From assembly GCA_024516035.1 (NCBI GenBank), contig CM044957.1, forward strand, positions 49,844,085-49,908,084: a DNA stretch of 64,000 nucleotides. Reading direction: 5' to 3'. The notes below the pieces were generated by a model. That model was not told the origin of the DNA. It worked only from the letters and a program-made list of their open reading frames with translations, and did no database searches. Position 1 is the stretch's first letter. Each line of letters opens with the position of its first letter. Shown one piece after another: positions 9,479-19,322 of this stretch. The position numbers were made by a program, and so were the translations under genes. This DNA comes from Bactericera cockerelli (taxonomy: Eukaryota > Arthropoda > Insecta > Hemiptera > Triozidae).

Positions 9479-9623
9479 CTGTAAGGGATAGGACCAAGTA
9501 TCCGCTCCATCATAGCTAGATGTTCTCTATTGTCGTGGGTCTGGAACAAGGTAATGCCCAGGTACAGCTCGAATATGATACAGCCTATGGACCATACATC
9601 GCATGGTTGAGCCCAACCCAGTT
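9479..9623 (-). CDS. Doa: Doa kinase exon with LAMMER motif
   Basis: The acceptor GTTTTCACAG precedes 9623 and the donor ACAG|GTAAGT follows 9479. The exon is 145 nt: two bases complete Glu 336, then come 47 codons and two bases of Arg 384. It encodes [20 protein letters not shown] and [15 protein letters not shown]. The [12 protein letters not shown] signature defines the family and places this gene among CLK/Doa kinases, separate from other CMGC kinases. The first residue (Glu) is built from the final G of the amplified exon at 15238, so any of the repeated donors can join here. Confidence 0.96.
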
Positions 9624-9743
9624 CTGTGAAAACAAGGAAAACACGTCAAATTATATTCTGATACATTAGTAGCAGGCAGTAGACTTTTTTTTCTGTATTC
9701 TTACTTGTATGTATCAAAGACTATAAGTCTATCCCGGTGGCTT

Positions 9744-10349
9744 AGTGGATACCTATGCTTGCTCTATTTCGCAATGCAAACTTTACGACATACTCAACCC
9801 GACGTGGTGGGGAACAGCACAATTCTCCACGAAATTGAAGTCAAATAGAAATGGCAATACTTTTTTATTCTACTCACCTAATATGTATAACCTCGGGCAT
9901 GTAGCTTCAGTATATGATAGGAGAGGAGAGGCAGTAAGGGGATACCTATGCTTCCTCTATTTACTACTTTATGTGACCTTTACTACTTTATCAACAGCAC
10001 AATTCTTCACGAAATTGAAGTCAAATAGAAATGACAGTACTTTTTTATTCTACTCACTTAATATAACATCGGGCGTGTACCCTCAGTATAGGATAGGAGA
10101 GGCAGTAGGGGATACCTATGCTTCCTCTATTTCGCAATGCCACCTGTACTACTTACTCAACCCGACGTGGGGGAACAGCACAATTCTCCACGAAATTGAA
10201 GTCAAATAGAAATGACAGTACTTTTTTATTCTACTCACCTAGTATAACCTCGGGCATGTAGCCTCAGTATAGGATAGGAGAGGCAGTAGGGGATACCTAT
10301 GCTTCCTCTATTTCGCAATGCCACCTTTACTACTTACTCAACCCGACGT

Positions 10350-10380
<31 letters not shown>

Positions 10381-10440
10381 TAAGCACAATTCTCCACGAA
10401 ATTGAAGTCAAATAGAAATGACAATACTTTTTTATTCTAC
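9744..10440 (-). repeat. 181-bp tandem array carrying the exon tail and donor
   Basis: About 3.8 units of a roughly 181-bp repeat. Each holds GGATACCTATGC, CAACCCGACGTGG, CACGAAATTGAAGTC and, on the minus strand, a copy of the end of the activation-loop exon with its donor followed by intron sequence. Donor-like sites fall at 9878, 10058 and 10239, and the 10445 site closes the series. The spacing between the last two is 206 bp because of a run of 30 G at 10350-10379. The 9878 and 10058 copies have degraded exon tails. Confidence 0.85.
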
Positions 10441-10863
10441 TCACCTAGTATAACCTCGGGTGGACACGATGGTGCTGTGGTGCTCATACTCACCTAGTAT
10501 CACCTCGGGTGCCCTGTAGTGGCGGGTGGACACGATGGTGCTGTGGTGCTCATACTCACCTAGTATCACCTCGGGTGCCCTGTAGTGCCGGGTGGACACG
10601 ATGGTGCTGTGGTGCTCATACTCACCTAGTATCACCTCGGGTGCCCTGTAGTGGCGGGTGGACACGATGGTGCTGTGCTGCTCATACTCACCTAGTATCA
10701 CCTCGGGTGCCCTGTAGTGCCGGGTGGACACGATGGTGCTGTGGTGCTCATACTCACCTAGTATCACCTCGGGTGCTCTGTAGTGCCGGGTGGACACGAT
10801 GGTGCTGTGGTGCTCATACTCACCTAGTATCACCTCGGGTGCCCTGTAGTGGCGGGTGGACAC
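10441..10863 (-). repeat. 66-bp splice-junction minisatellite, left block
   Basis: Tandem 66-bp units begin at 10461, 10527, 10593, 10659, 10725 and 10791, and a partial one at 10857 is cut by the hAT-like element. On the minus strand each unit encodes 22 residues ([20 protein letters not shown] plus EY) and contains G|GTGAGT. Donor positions are 10824, 10758, 10692, 10626, 10560, 10494 and 10445. The unit at 10461 has lost 17 bp, which shifts its frame before the last donor. Units differ by single bases (GCC/GGC, GGTGCT/GCTGCT). Confidence 0.95.
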
Positions 10864-12271
10864 TAGGCCGGAGTGAAACAGGGGGGTAAAAAAATAATTT
10901 TGGAATTTGAAAACGCCTAATATGTCAAAAGTTGTGGTTTTGTGAGTAGATCAATCCCTGAAAGTTTCAAAAATTAAAAAAATGATCTTGAGTCTCCACA
11001 TTGAGCTTGAAGTTTTTGCTATTTTTGAGTATGCAATTTGAAGGGGCATCGTCGGTTTTTGCACTTGAAGCACGTCTAACATGAAAAGTGTTCATTATAC
11101 AAAAAAAGATAATGAATAAAATTATGTTGTAAACAATTTTTTCTATATTTTAAGTCCTTGAAACTTCTCTCTGTGATGTACTATTTATGAGCTAGAACAT
11201 AAATGATTGTAAGTGTCGCAGAAACTTCGGAAAATGATAATAATATGGTAGGTTATTAGTCCATATCATAGGTGCTGGTACCACTCAGGAATACTTTTTT
11301 CAGGCTAAAAGATATACATTGTTAACTATATTTAGTTGGTTATTTAAGACATCTTCCTACATTATACGAGTACAAGTTATATTATGTATGTATATAAAAT
11401 CTATGTAGGTAACTATGCGCGAAAATAAATTTAATGCTTACCTACTGACATTTTCTCGCTTGTTCTTGTCCAGTCTCGTTTCCAATATGTAGCTTTGTAA
11501 TTAGAGCAGTACAAAACTGAGCAACTTAGTTTTCAGTTCTTTCTTTCTATGTGAAAATGATTGTTTAAATAAATTTGTGCATTCGTTAGAAATTAACTAC
11601 GGATATTACGGATCAAATTTTTCTAGGTTGACTTGGTTGTTTAAATAAAATAACTAACTAATTTTTGTAGGAAGTGAAGTACCCATATCATATCAGTATT
11701 ACCTAAGAATAATAATCGTTTTGATTGATAGTTTTAATATTACATGTTTAAGTTAATATTCAAAGTTAATATTCAAATTGATAGTTAATATTCAAAGATT
11801 TAATATCTTTGAATTATAACTTTAATTTTTTTTTTAAATTTGCAGACGCCCTACTGAAAGTTTTTAAGATTTGGCCCTCTTTTCTTACACAGCGATAGGC
11901 ACTTCATGTAAAAGATAGAACTTTTGATGTTTAAGTTATCATGTGTGTTAAAGTAAAGTTGGGAAAATGGCCCACTCAAGATGGCTTACTCTACAGCGAA
12001 TCGTGTACTGAGATTACAATATATGTAACATCATGTAACATGTAACATCAACATCTCCCAGCGAAGATCTCCAACTTCTTGCTGATAACATAATGAAAGT
12101 GATTGCCCCGTCGTGGTTTTAATTTAAAAAATAGCTCAATCCACCCATGGGCCCATGCATTTATTTAAAATGAGAAATGTTCTTTCTTACCTATACAATA
12201 CAAAAAATTATGTTTGATGTGATACAGAGAAACGCGTATTTCGCTCACTCTGAAAATACTCTTCTCGCAAA

Positions 12272-12440
12272 CCGACCTCAGTAGCTTGATAGATAGGTAA
12301 GGCTGCGGACTTGTAACATAGAGGTCGGTGGTTCATGTCCCGGTTTCAGCGTAGAATTAGTAAAGCGAGTGTGAGTAGTTGTGATATCACGAAAATGATT
12401 AACACAAATATGATAACTTTTCAACTTGTACTTCTTGCAA
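12272..12440 (+). repeat. SINE family S8
   Basis: The tRNA-like head GACCTCAGTAGCTTGATAG, with GGTCGGTGGTTCATGTCC, is followed by AGTAAAGCGAGTGTGAGTAG. Copies lie at 48586-48735 (+), 36812-36922 (-) and 48392-48456 (-, partial). Confidence 0.78.
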
Positions 12441-12448
12441 TGCTAAGG

Positions 12449-12656
12449 TGCACTGGTAGTCAAGTGGTTAACGCACTAGTCTGGTAATCCAGGTAGCGTA
12501 GAGACCCGTTGGTTCGAATCCCACCCATTGAATGAACTTTTTCTCATTAATTTGAGTTTGTGACCACATAATAATAAGACTATGAGGGTTAGGTGGTAGA
12601 AAATGCTTTGAGAACTAACCTCGCCCGGTGGTGGTAGAGTATTATTATTATTATTA
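12449..12656 (+). repeat. SINE family S4, full copy in hAT-like element
   Basis: The head TGGTAGTCAAGTGGTTAACG with GGTTCGAATCCCACCC, the TTTGAGTTTGTGACCAC body and an (ATT)n tail are all present. It is nested in the hAT-like element and so is younger than it. Confidence 0.85.
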
Positions 12657-12731
12657 AGGATTCAAGCTCTAATGTTCAAGAACTAGCATTGGGTAGAATT
12701 TTAAAAGCCCGCAAGCTTCATAAAGATAATG

Positions 12732-12870
12732 AGAACGATGGTAGCCAGACGATGGAGGAATGACTCAGCACTCCTACCACTGCCTTTACAAGGAGGCTAT
12801 TAATTGACAAGGACCCCCCGAACCAAGCCAATGCTGGTCTACTCCCTATTTATAGTCACCCAGCCAGACT
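12732..12870 (+). repeat. family K repeat nested in hAT-like element
   Basis: GAACGATGGTAGCCAGACGA through TTGACAAGGACCCCCCGAAC to the CAGCCAGAC end matches the copies at 3193, 21048 and 37750. Confidence 0.65.
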
Positions 12871-12953
12871 GCTGGTCTCCTCTATGTTTATAGTCCCCAG
12901 CCCCAATTGTCTCCTCTTAACTTTGAAGCAGATGACTACTTCAACCTCTTATA

Positions 12954-13819
12954 CAGGGTGGGGCAAAAGTCTGGAAACCCCTGAATAACTTTCGAATGCC
13001 TTCTTCGGTAAACTTAAAATTTTGTACGGTAAACCGGGCTAATAAGACCTTCTTTTAGAGTGGGGTCGATTTTTGTTACCGGCCTCCATGTCGGGGCCAG
13101 GGGGCCCAACTTCATTTTTTTAAATACGAACCCCCACCTTGCGATACATTTTTGGAAAGGTCTTCAAATAAGAAATACATTGGTGCAAATTTTATTTTTT
13201 TAATATTATTTCTTTGCAAGTGGCGTCCAACTTTGTGTATGCAGTAAAGTCTGGAAACCCCTGAATATCTTTCGAAAGGACTTTCTCAGTAACTTTAAAA
13301 TTGTGTACGGTAATCCTTGGTAATTAGACCTTATATTAGAATTGGACCGATTTTTTTTTACTGGCCCCCATGTCGGGGCCAGGGAGGTCAACTTCATTTT
13401 TTTAAATACTGAACCCCACCTTGCGACACATTTTTGGAAAGGACTAATTACCCCGACATACTGTGCACAGTTTTAAATTAACTGAGAAAGCCCTTTCAAA
13501 AGATATTCAGGGGTTTCCAGACTTTTCTGCATACACAAAGTTGGACCCCATTTGCAAACAGTTTAATATTAAAAAAATAAAATTTGCACCAATGTATTGC
13601 TTATTGAAAGGCCTTTCCAAAAATGTATCGCAAGGTGGGGGTTTCGTATTTAAAAAAATGAAGTTGGCCCCCCTGGCCCCGACATGGGGGCCGGTAACAA
13701 AAATCGACTCGACTCTAAAAGAAGGTCTTATTAGCCCGGTTTACCTTACAAAATTTTAATTTCACCGAAGAAGCCATTCCAAAGTTATTCAGGGGTTTCC
13801 AGACTTTTGCCCCACCCTG
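12954..13819. mobile_element. Tc1/mariner-type foldback MITE, 866 bp
   Basis: TA duplications (12952-12953, 13820-13821) flank inverted ends CAGGGTGGGGCAAAAGTC. The two arms are inverted for most of the length, each over 400 bp, so the element is close to a full palindrome. Within an arm, TCTGGAAACCCCTGAAT occurs again internally (about 13250), which suggests an inner copy of the end. Open frames inside are fortuitous. Confidence 0.85.
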
Positions 13820-13884
13820 TATATTAGTTGGGAAAATCCACTGGATCCAGCTGCCACCTTGAACCTGACTGATGAGGAAATTAT

Positions 13885-14076
13885 GTGCCTCATCCGATCC
13901 CAGAGTTCGATGCTCTCAAACTCCCATGCCACTCTCAAGCTGTGGAAAGGCGTATCAGGCTGGTAACTGAGGCATCACAATCTGTTTGTGGCGAAGTTGC
14001 CCGAGACGGATTTATACGTGCTCGACAAAAGAGCCGTGAAAATATTATAGCACAAAAAAAAAGATTTTTTCGGTAA
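13885..14076 (+). pseudogene. possible transposon protein C-terminal remnant
   Basis: An open stretch encodes LPCHSQAVERRIRLVTEASQ and a following RDGFIRARQKSRE. I recall this pattern (PCHTQAVER, VTEAS, RDGFIR) from predicted proteins of arthropod DNA transposons, but I cannot name the family. It lies just before the right arm of the hAT-like element, as expected for the end of its coding region. No methionine-started domain precedes it. Confidence 0.4.
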
Positions 14077-14609
14077 TACATAAAATGAATGATAATCATA
14101 TGAAAATATAAAACCTTTGATCCTTAATTTTGTAAACTTTTCATTGTTTGTTCTTTCTGATAATGTCTTTAATTACATATGATACTAGTTATCATATAAG
14201 ATAATAATAATTTTATGATTTTTTAGAAGCGGAGTGGCCCAAAAATTATAATGTTCATTAGTTTTCAACAAGAGTCATAACTATTAGTGTTCTATCTCTT
14301 TAACTGTACATCATAGAGAGACGTTTTAGATACCAAATGACACAGAAAGTTGTTCTCAATACAATTTAATACCATACTTTTTTTGTAAAATGAAAACTTT
14401 TCATGTCAGAGGTCAATAAAGGGTAAAAACCTATGTTGCCCCTTCAAATTGCATACTCAAAAATAGCAAAAACTTTAAGCTCAATATGGAGACTCAAGAT
14501 TATTTTTTTAATTTTTGAAACTTTCAGGGATTGATCTACTCACGAAATCACAACTTTTGACATATTAGGCGTTTTCAAATTCCAAAATTATTTTTTTCAC
14601 TCCGGCCTA

Positions 14610-15303
14610 GTGGACACGATGGTGCTGTGGTGCTCATACTCACCTAGTATAACCTCGGGTGCCCTGTAGTGCCGGGTGGACACGATGGTGCTGTGGTGCT
14701 CATACTCACCTAGTATAACCTCGGGTGCCCTGTAGTGCCGGGTGGACACGATGGTGCTGTGGTGCTCATACTCACCTAGTATCACCTCGGGTGCCCTGTA
14801 GTGCCGGGTGGACACGATGGTGCTGTGGTGCTCATACTCACCTAGTATCACCTCGGGTGCCCTGTAGTGGCGGGTGGACACGATGGTGCTGTGGTGCTCA
14901 TACTCACCTAGTATCACCTCGGGTGCCCTGTAGTGCCGGGTGGACACGATGGTGCTGTGGTGCTCATACTCACCTAGTATCACCTCGGGTGCCCTGTAGT
15001 GGCGGGTGGACACGATGGTGCTGTGGTGCTCATACTCACCTAGTATCACCTCGGGTGCCCTGTAGTGGCGGGTGGACACGATGGTGCTGTGGTGCTCATA
15101 CTCACCTAGTATCACCTCGGGGGCCCTGTAGTGGCGGGTGGACACGATGGTGCTGTGGTGCTCATACTCACCTAGTATCACCTCGGGGGCCCTGTAGTGG
15201 CGGGTGGACACGATGGTGCTGTGGTGCTCATACTCACCTAGTATCACCTCGGGTGCCCTGTAGTGCCGGGTGGACACGATGGTGCTGTGGTGCTCATCGT
15301 CGA
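14610..15303 (-). repeat. Doa: 66-bp splice-junction minisatellite, right block
   Basis: Units start at 14611, 14677, 14743, 14809, 14875, 14941, 15007, 15073, 15139, 15205 and 15271 at an exact 66-bp spacing. The unit at 15271 is the original exon end, preceded by the unique FDDE codons. Ten G|GTGAGT donors leave exon ends at 15238, 15172, 15106, 15040, 14974, 14908, 14842, 14776, 14710 and 14644. The whole block is open in the kinase frame, because 66 nt is 22 codons. Each unit joins the first intron bases GGTGAGTA to the exon triplets for EHHST. Copies differ at a few positions, so this is not a simple assembly stutter. Confidence 0.95.
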
Positions 15304-15388
15304 AGGTGGCACTCCCGAAGTCTATGAGGCGGATGTCACACTTCCTCACCCTCCGCACCTCCCTCTTCTTCTTGTTGTTGTAGTCCAC
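15238..15388 (-). CDS. Doa: Doa kinase activation-loop exon (shortest form)
   Basis: The acceptor GACTTCTCCAG precedes 15388. The exon is 151 nt: 50 codons from [13 protein letters not shown] through [14 protein letters not shown] to [16 protein letters not shown], plus one G. It carries the magnesium-binding DFG (308-310) and the APE motif of the P+1 loop. I chose the first donor (exon end 15238) because it yields the uninterrupted kinase sequence seen in all CLKs. Use of any of the nine later donors down to 14644 would add multiples of 22 residues between EVIL and ELGW while keeping frame. Reading on without splicing ends in the transposon (STRPE then stop at 14597). Confidence 0.93.
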
Positions 15389-15788
15389 CTGGAGAAGTCA
15401 TTCAATTCAATCTTCAGTATACCGCGGGTGTTTCTCAATGAGGCGGTGTATTGACATTTTGTACATAGGACTTGCTCCGTTAGCAAAGACCCGTTTACCG
15501 GGCAATTTATTATTAAATTATTATAACGTTATAGAGTTTCTAGATTACATAATAATAATAATAAGCCACCCAGTATACCTCCTTTTCAGAGTATGGGCCT
15601 CCCTTTGAGGGATTTGTTTTGTATGCTATTATACTTCAAAATATGTGATAACTACATAATTATTATTAAATATATTTCAACTTCTATCCCCCCCCCTCGT
15701 TTTTACTTTACAGATATACCTACGAAATCCTTCCTCTATGTTAAAGAATCAATTTTTTCCGACCATTCTTTTCTACCTTTTTTTTTTT

Positions 15789-15987
15789 TGGTTTAACGTC
15801 GCTTTCAACTACATGGTCATATCACGACGGGGGTGTTACCCTCCATTCGCAGGAAACTCACAAACCTGCTACCCACATTAACCTCACCCAGCCTGGGTTG
15901 GGCCGGAATGCCAGCATCACGAAGTCTTCACCTCGCTGGACGTTGCTTAACTTCGGTGATCCAACGAGAACCGGTGGATTCAACGCG
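15789..15987 (-). repeat. 5S rRNA-derived SINE S7
   Basis: The minus strand reads GGTTCTCGTTGGATCACCGA then AGTTAAGCAACGTCCAGCGA, the most 5S-like head in the window, followed by the common core and the TTGAAAGCGACGTTAAACC tail with a run of A. Confidence 0.85.
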
Positions 15988-17478
15988 CCATCGACGCTAG
16001 CTTTTCTACCTTTACATTACATAAAAGACAACAAAAATCCTTCAAGCCTATGATCATTTTTCCATTTTCATTAGATTTTTTTTATCTTTCAGACTGGTCA
16101 TTCATTTCACATGTCACGACCATTGGAGTATTAATAAAAATAAAAAAATTAGATGTCCATACGAAAAGGGATTATTTAATGGGTCAGGGGCTACAAAAAA
16201 TCCAAATTAACTAGCGGTCAATTCGTTACCATTTTCGAGAAAATTGAATTTATACAGGGTGGACCAAAAAAACGTTTACACCCGTTAATGGTAGATTACT
16301 GACGACATTTCCAGGCCGGATCTGCAATCCGTTTTTTCGGATTCGCCTTTATAACTGCACAAAGTGATTTTTTGCAACTTTCTGAAAAAGTCCGACTTTG
16401 GCTTATTCTTCAGGTCAGAACTTTTTTCCTGTTTCAGATGAGTTGATTCTGAACATTTCTGCAGAAAGCCAACAAAATTTCGATGTTTCTAGCTACACTA
16501 CTTTGTTTTTTACGGTTTGGTTTGGCATCTTTTTTGACACCTGAACAGAAAAAAAACACCCAAAAAAACTTTTTTACTAAATAAAACACTCGACATTTGT
16601 CCGAACAAATGTTGGCACAGACATGGGCAAGTTTGATAAAAGTTGGCGGCCGACCCGAGGATGCTAAAAAATAATTTTACGATTTTTTATCACGTGATCT
16701 TCTGGGAAAAATTATTAGATGTTTGCCAAAAACTCTTCAAAAATCCTAAAAGTTTTCTAGCTGTAGACTGTGTAAGGGCGTCCTGTATTGTTTACAAAAA
16801 TTGTTTACATTGCTTTTTTTGAATACCGCGGTCTCACATGGCTTCATCAGCCAGTTTAGGAAAATTCAAAAGATAAATTTCGTGCTGCTCAGATTGTCAG
16901 TGGTGTTAGCTAGATGTGGTAGTGCTAAGAGTGATAATCGCATGACCGAGGTTCTATTCCCGACGGTCAATATTATTTTAATTATCAAAAAAATCTGATG
17001 GAATATTTTATTCAAACCTGTATCTGACCTGTTGTAACACCAACAACTTATGTTTTTTTTGGGGGTAATACCATCTGTAACTTGAGTTATATTAGATACT
17101 ATTGGTATCACAATACACATAATTATTATTCATTTAAGCCCCTGAGAGACTGCCTTGATAGTGTAAGAATGGTTTTTCTTATGCTTTCCTACGAGAGAAA
17201 AAAAAAACTAGCGAATTTTCCAAACGAAAATAGAGTTTATGAAATAAATCCAGGTAAATATGTAGGTAGGTTCTTCTATCATAAACAATACTAATTAAAT
17301 AACAAATATTTACCGATTGCCAACTCTTAATAGAAGTCTTGAAAAAAAATAAGATAATATTTTGTAAAATTAATAAACTCTTGCAGTCTTTATTATGTTT
17401 TATACTATTTTGATAAAAACGAAAAGGTATTTAAAAAAAACATTTTGTGTTAGTATGTTCAATGAGAAACGATTAGAC

Positions 17479-17570
17479 GCGCACGATTAGCTCAGTGGTA
17501 AGCTAGTCCACCCGGTCCGAACGCCAGAGCCAGCAAAAAATTCATGACTACAAAATAAAAAAGACTGTTG
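17479..17570 (+). repeat. SINE S2, internally deleted
   Basis: The head GCGCACGATTAGCTCAGTGG jumps directly to the ACTACAAAATAAAAAAG tail, and the middle is missing. A similar deletion derivative occurs at 36178-36277. Confidence 0.6.
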
Positions 17571-17688
17571 CCATTTTTTATTTAGTCATAGTACACAATA
17601 TGGATTCTCCTCACACAAATTTTTGAAACCAATGGTGACTTTAGTACCTTAGTTCTAACTCAGAATTGTCCCTCTACCTTCTTGCCTT

Positions 17689-17690
<2 letters not shown>

Positions 17691-17768
<78 letters not shown>
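17691..17768 (+). repeat. (CT)n microsatellite
   Basis: An almost pure CT dinucleotide run of about 78 bp with two TT interruptions. It lies inside the mariner-like element, immediately past the transposase stop codon. Confidence 0.95.
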
Positions 17769-17772
<4 letters not shown>

Positions 17773-17786
17773 CCTTCTCAATTGCC

Positions 17787-17942
17787 TTAGAGGAACTGTT
17801 GGAAGTGGCGTCCACCTTCCTGGATGCAAAGGTTGAACCTCTTCATCATGTTCCGTCGAATGTTGCGGAAGATTCCAGGTTTTTCTGTCAGGTCATCGAA
17901 TGCCAACAGGATTCTTGCTACCAGATTTCGTAAACTATGTTT
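17787..17942 (-). pseudogene. mariner/IS630-type transposase C-terminal remnant
   Basis: The minus strand encodes LVARILLAFDDLTEKPGIFR, NIRRNMMKRFNLCIQEGGRH and FQQFL, then TAA at 17787-17789. A helix with paired Arg residues followed by C-x-x-x-GGRHFxxFL is the typical end of mariner-like DDE transposases annotated in insects (family knowledge). The catalytic core is not present in the element. Confidence 0.55.
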
Positions 17943-18860
17943 TTCACGTGATCCCAAATGTTCCTGTTGGCAACTCCATATGCTAAATGCGTATCTGCCA
18001 TTTCAGCATCCGAATTATAATAATGTAACTTGTACTAAAAAAACTCAAGAAGTTTAAAGACAATATTTCATTGAATGCAGAAAAATATGCTTGAAAACTA
18101 TCATCGAGAAACAAACAATCATTCATTTGACTGGCCTTTAATTAATTCCAAGGAAAATAATTATCAGACATAAATAGCTAATTACTCTTTGAGTACAAGA
18201 CGACCCTACACGGTCAACACTTTTAAGATTTTGAACATCATTTTTTGAGACTTACCTGGTTTGTTTACCCAGAAGATCACGTGATAAAAAATCGTAAAAT
18301 TATTTTTTAGCATCCTTGGGTTGACCGCCAACTTTTATCAAACTTGCCCATGTCTGTGCCAAAATTTGCTCGGGCAAATCTTGAGTGTTTCAAAGTGTAA
18401 AAAAATTACATGAGAATTTTTTTTCTATTCAGGTGTCAAAAAAGATGCCAAACCAAACCGTAAAAAACAAAGTAGTGTAGCTAGAAACATCGAAATTTTG
18501 TTGGCTTTCTGCAGAAATGTTCAGAATCAACTCATCTGAAACAGGAAAAAAGTTCTGACCTGAAGAATAAGCCAAAGTCGGACTTTTTCAGAAAGTTGCA
18601 AAAAATCACTTTGTGCAGTTATAAAGGCGAATCCGAAAAAACGGATTGCAGATCCGTCCTAGAAATGTCGTCAGTAATCTACCATTAACGGGTGTAAACG
18701 TTTTTTTGGTCCACCCTGTATATGTGATATTCAACCCCCAAGCAGCCTGAGACGATCGTTTCGTTCTTATTTGAACTCATCAGTTAGGCATAGTTTGATT
18801 TGATTCGTCATTGCTACTATATGGTCCTTTAGAATTGAAAAATTCCATAATTAAATTGCT

Positions 18861-19076
18861 TTTGGTAGTCAAGTGGTTAACGCGCTAGTCTGGTAATCCA
18901 GGTAGCGTAGGGATCCGTTGGTTCGAATCCCACCCAGTGCATGGATTTTTCCTCATTAATTTGAGTTTGTGACCACATAATAATAAGACTCTGAGGGTTT
19001 GGCGGTAGAAAATGCTGTGAGCATTAACCTCGCCTGGTGATTACCTTCCACTAAAGAGTATTATTATTATTATTAA
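18861..19076 (+). repeat. SINE family S4 next to kinase exon
   Basis: A full S4 copy with an (ATT)n tail ends about 70 bp from the exon at 19149-19298. The sequence after the tail (CACTCCGGCTCCATCTTTCC to 19140) recurs, inverted, beside the S4 copy at 52436. Confidence 0.85.
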
Positions 19077-19148
19077 GGCACTCCGGCTCCATCTTTCCTG
19101 TTCAAACTTCTTGCTTTCTATCTTTGTGATGATTATTCTTCTACTTAC

Positions 19149-19298
19149 ATCGTACGAGGAATCAACAAAGAGGATATTCTCCGGCTTCAGGTCGGTGTGA
19201 GTGAGCTTGTGGTCATGCAGGAACTTGACAGCGTAGATTAGCTGGTAGGACATGTGCCGCACCTGGTCCAGGGAGTAGGGGAGGTAGTTGTTCTCCTT
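19149..19298 (-). CDS. Doa: Doa kinase catalytic-loop exon
   Basis: The acceptor CCATTGCAG precedes 19298 and the donor GAT|GTAAGT follows 19149. The exon is exactly 50 codons, phase 0 on both sides. It encodes [16 protein letters not shown], then [20 protein letters not shown] (catalytic Asp 271) and LFVDSSYD. The HTDLKPEN form in place of HRDLKPEN is characteristic of the CLK family and adds confidence to the assignment. Confidence 0.96.
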
Positions 19299-19322
19299 CT
19301 GCAATGGTTCAACACAACAAAT

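Larger units (their letters stand above)
10864..14609 (+). mobile_element. hAT-like DNA transposon, 3746 bp, nested insertions
   Basis: The element is bounded by identical 8-bp duplications GTGGACAC (10856-10863, 14610-14617), which fit the hAT target pattern nTnnnnAn. The ends are inverted repeats TAGGCCGGAGTGAAA. Similarity between arms continues for about 190 bp strongly and about 380 bp weakly. The interior holds other insertions: SINE S8 12272-12440, SINE S4 12449-12656, family K 12732-12870 and a foldback MITE 12954-13819. A short open stretch at 13885-14076 may be the C-terminal end of a transposon protein. No intact transposase is visible, so the copy is non-autonomous or decayed. Insertion into one unit of the splice-junction array explains why matching repeats flank it. 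Confidence 0.85.
16255..18718 (-). mobile_element. mariner-like element with about 450-bp inverted repeats
   Basis: TA duplications at 16253-16254 and 18719-18720 flank CAGGGTGGACCAAAAAAACG ends. The arms 16255 to about 16705 and about 18265-18718 are nearly identical for 330 bp and then diverge. The 1.5-kb interior contains a minus-strand transposase tail (17787-17942), an S2 SINE fragment (17479-17570) and a (CT)n run. The transposase is otherwise lost, so the copy is inactive. It sits in the kinase intron between 15388 and 19149. Confidence 0.82.

Noticed and set aside
9744..15300. CRISPR-like regular repeat array
   Set aside because: Units are contiguous without spacers, the context is an intron-exon junction of a eukaryotic gene, and no cas-like genes are present.
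14725..15327. Plus-strand open frame encoding a Cys/Trp-rich 22-residue repeat ([16 protein letters not shown])
   Set aside because: It is the antisense reading of the 66-bp kinase exon array. The open frame follows from the in-frame repeat on the other strand. The same holds for 10509-10889.
17682..17933. Plus-strand open frame with a Ser/Leu repeat
   Set aside because: It is produced by the CT microsatellite and the antisense of the transposase remnant.
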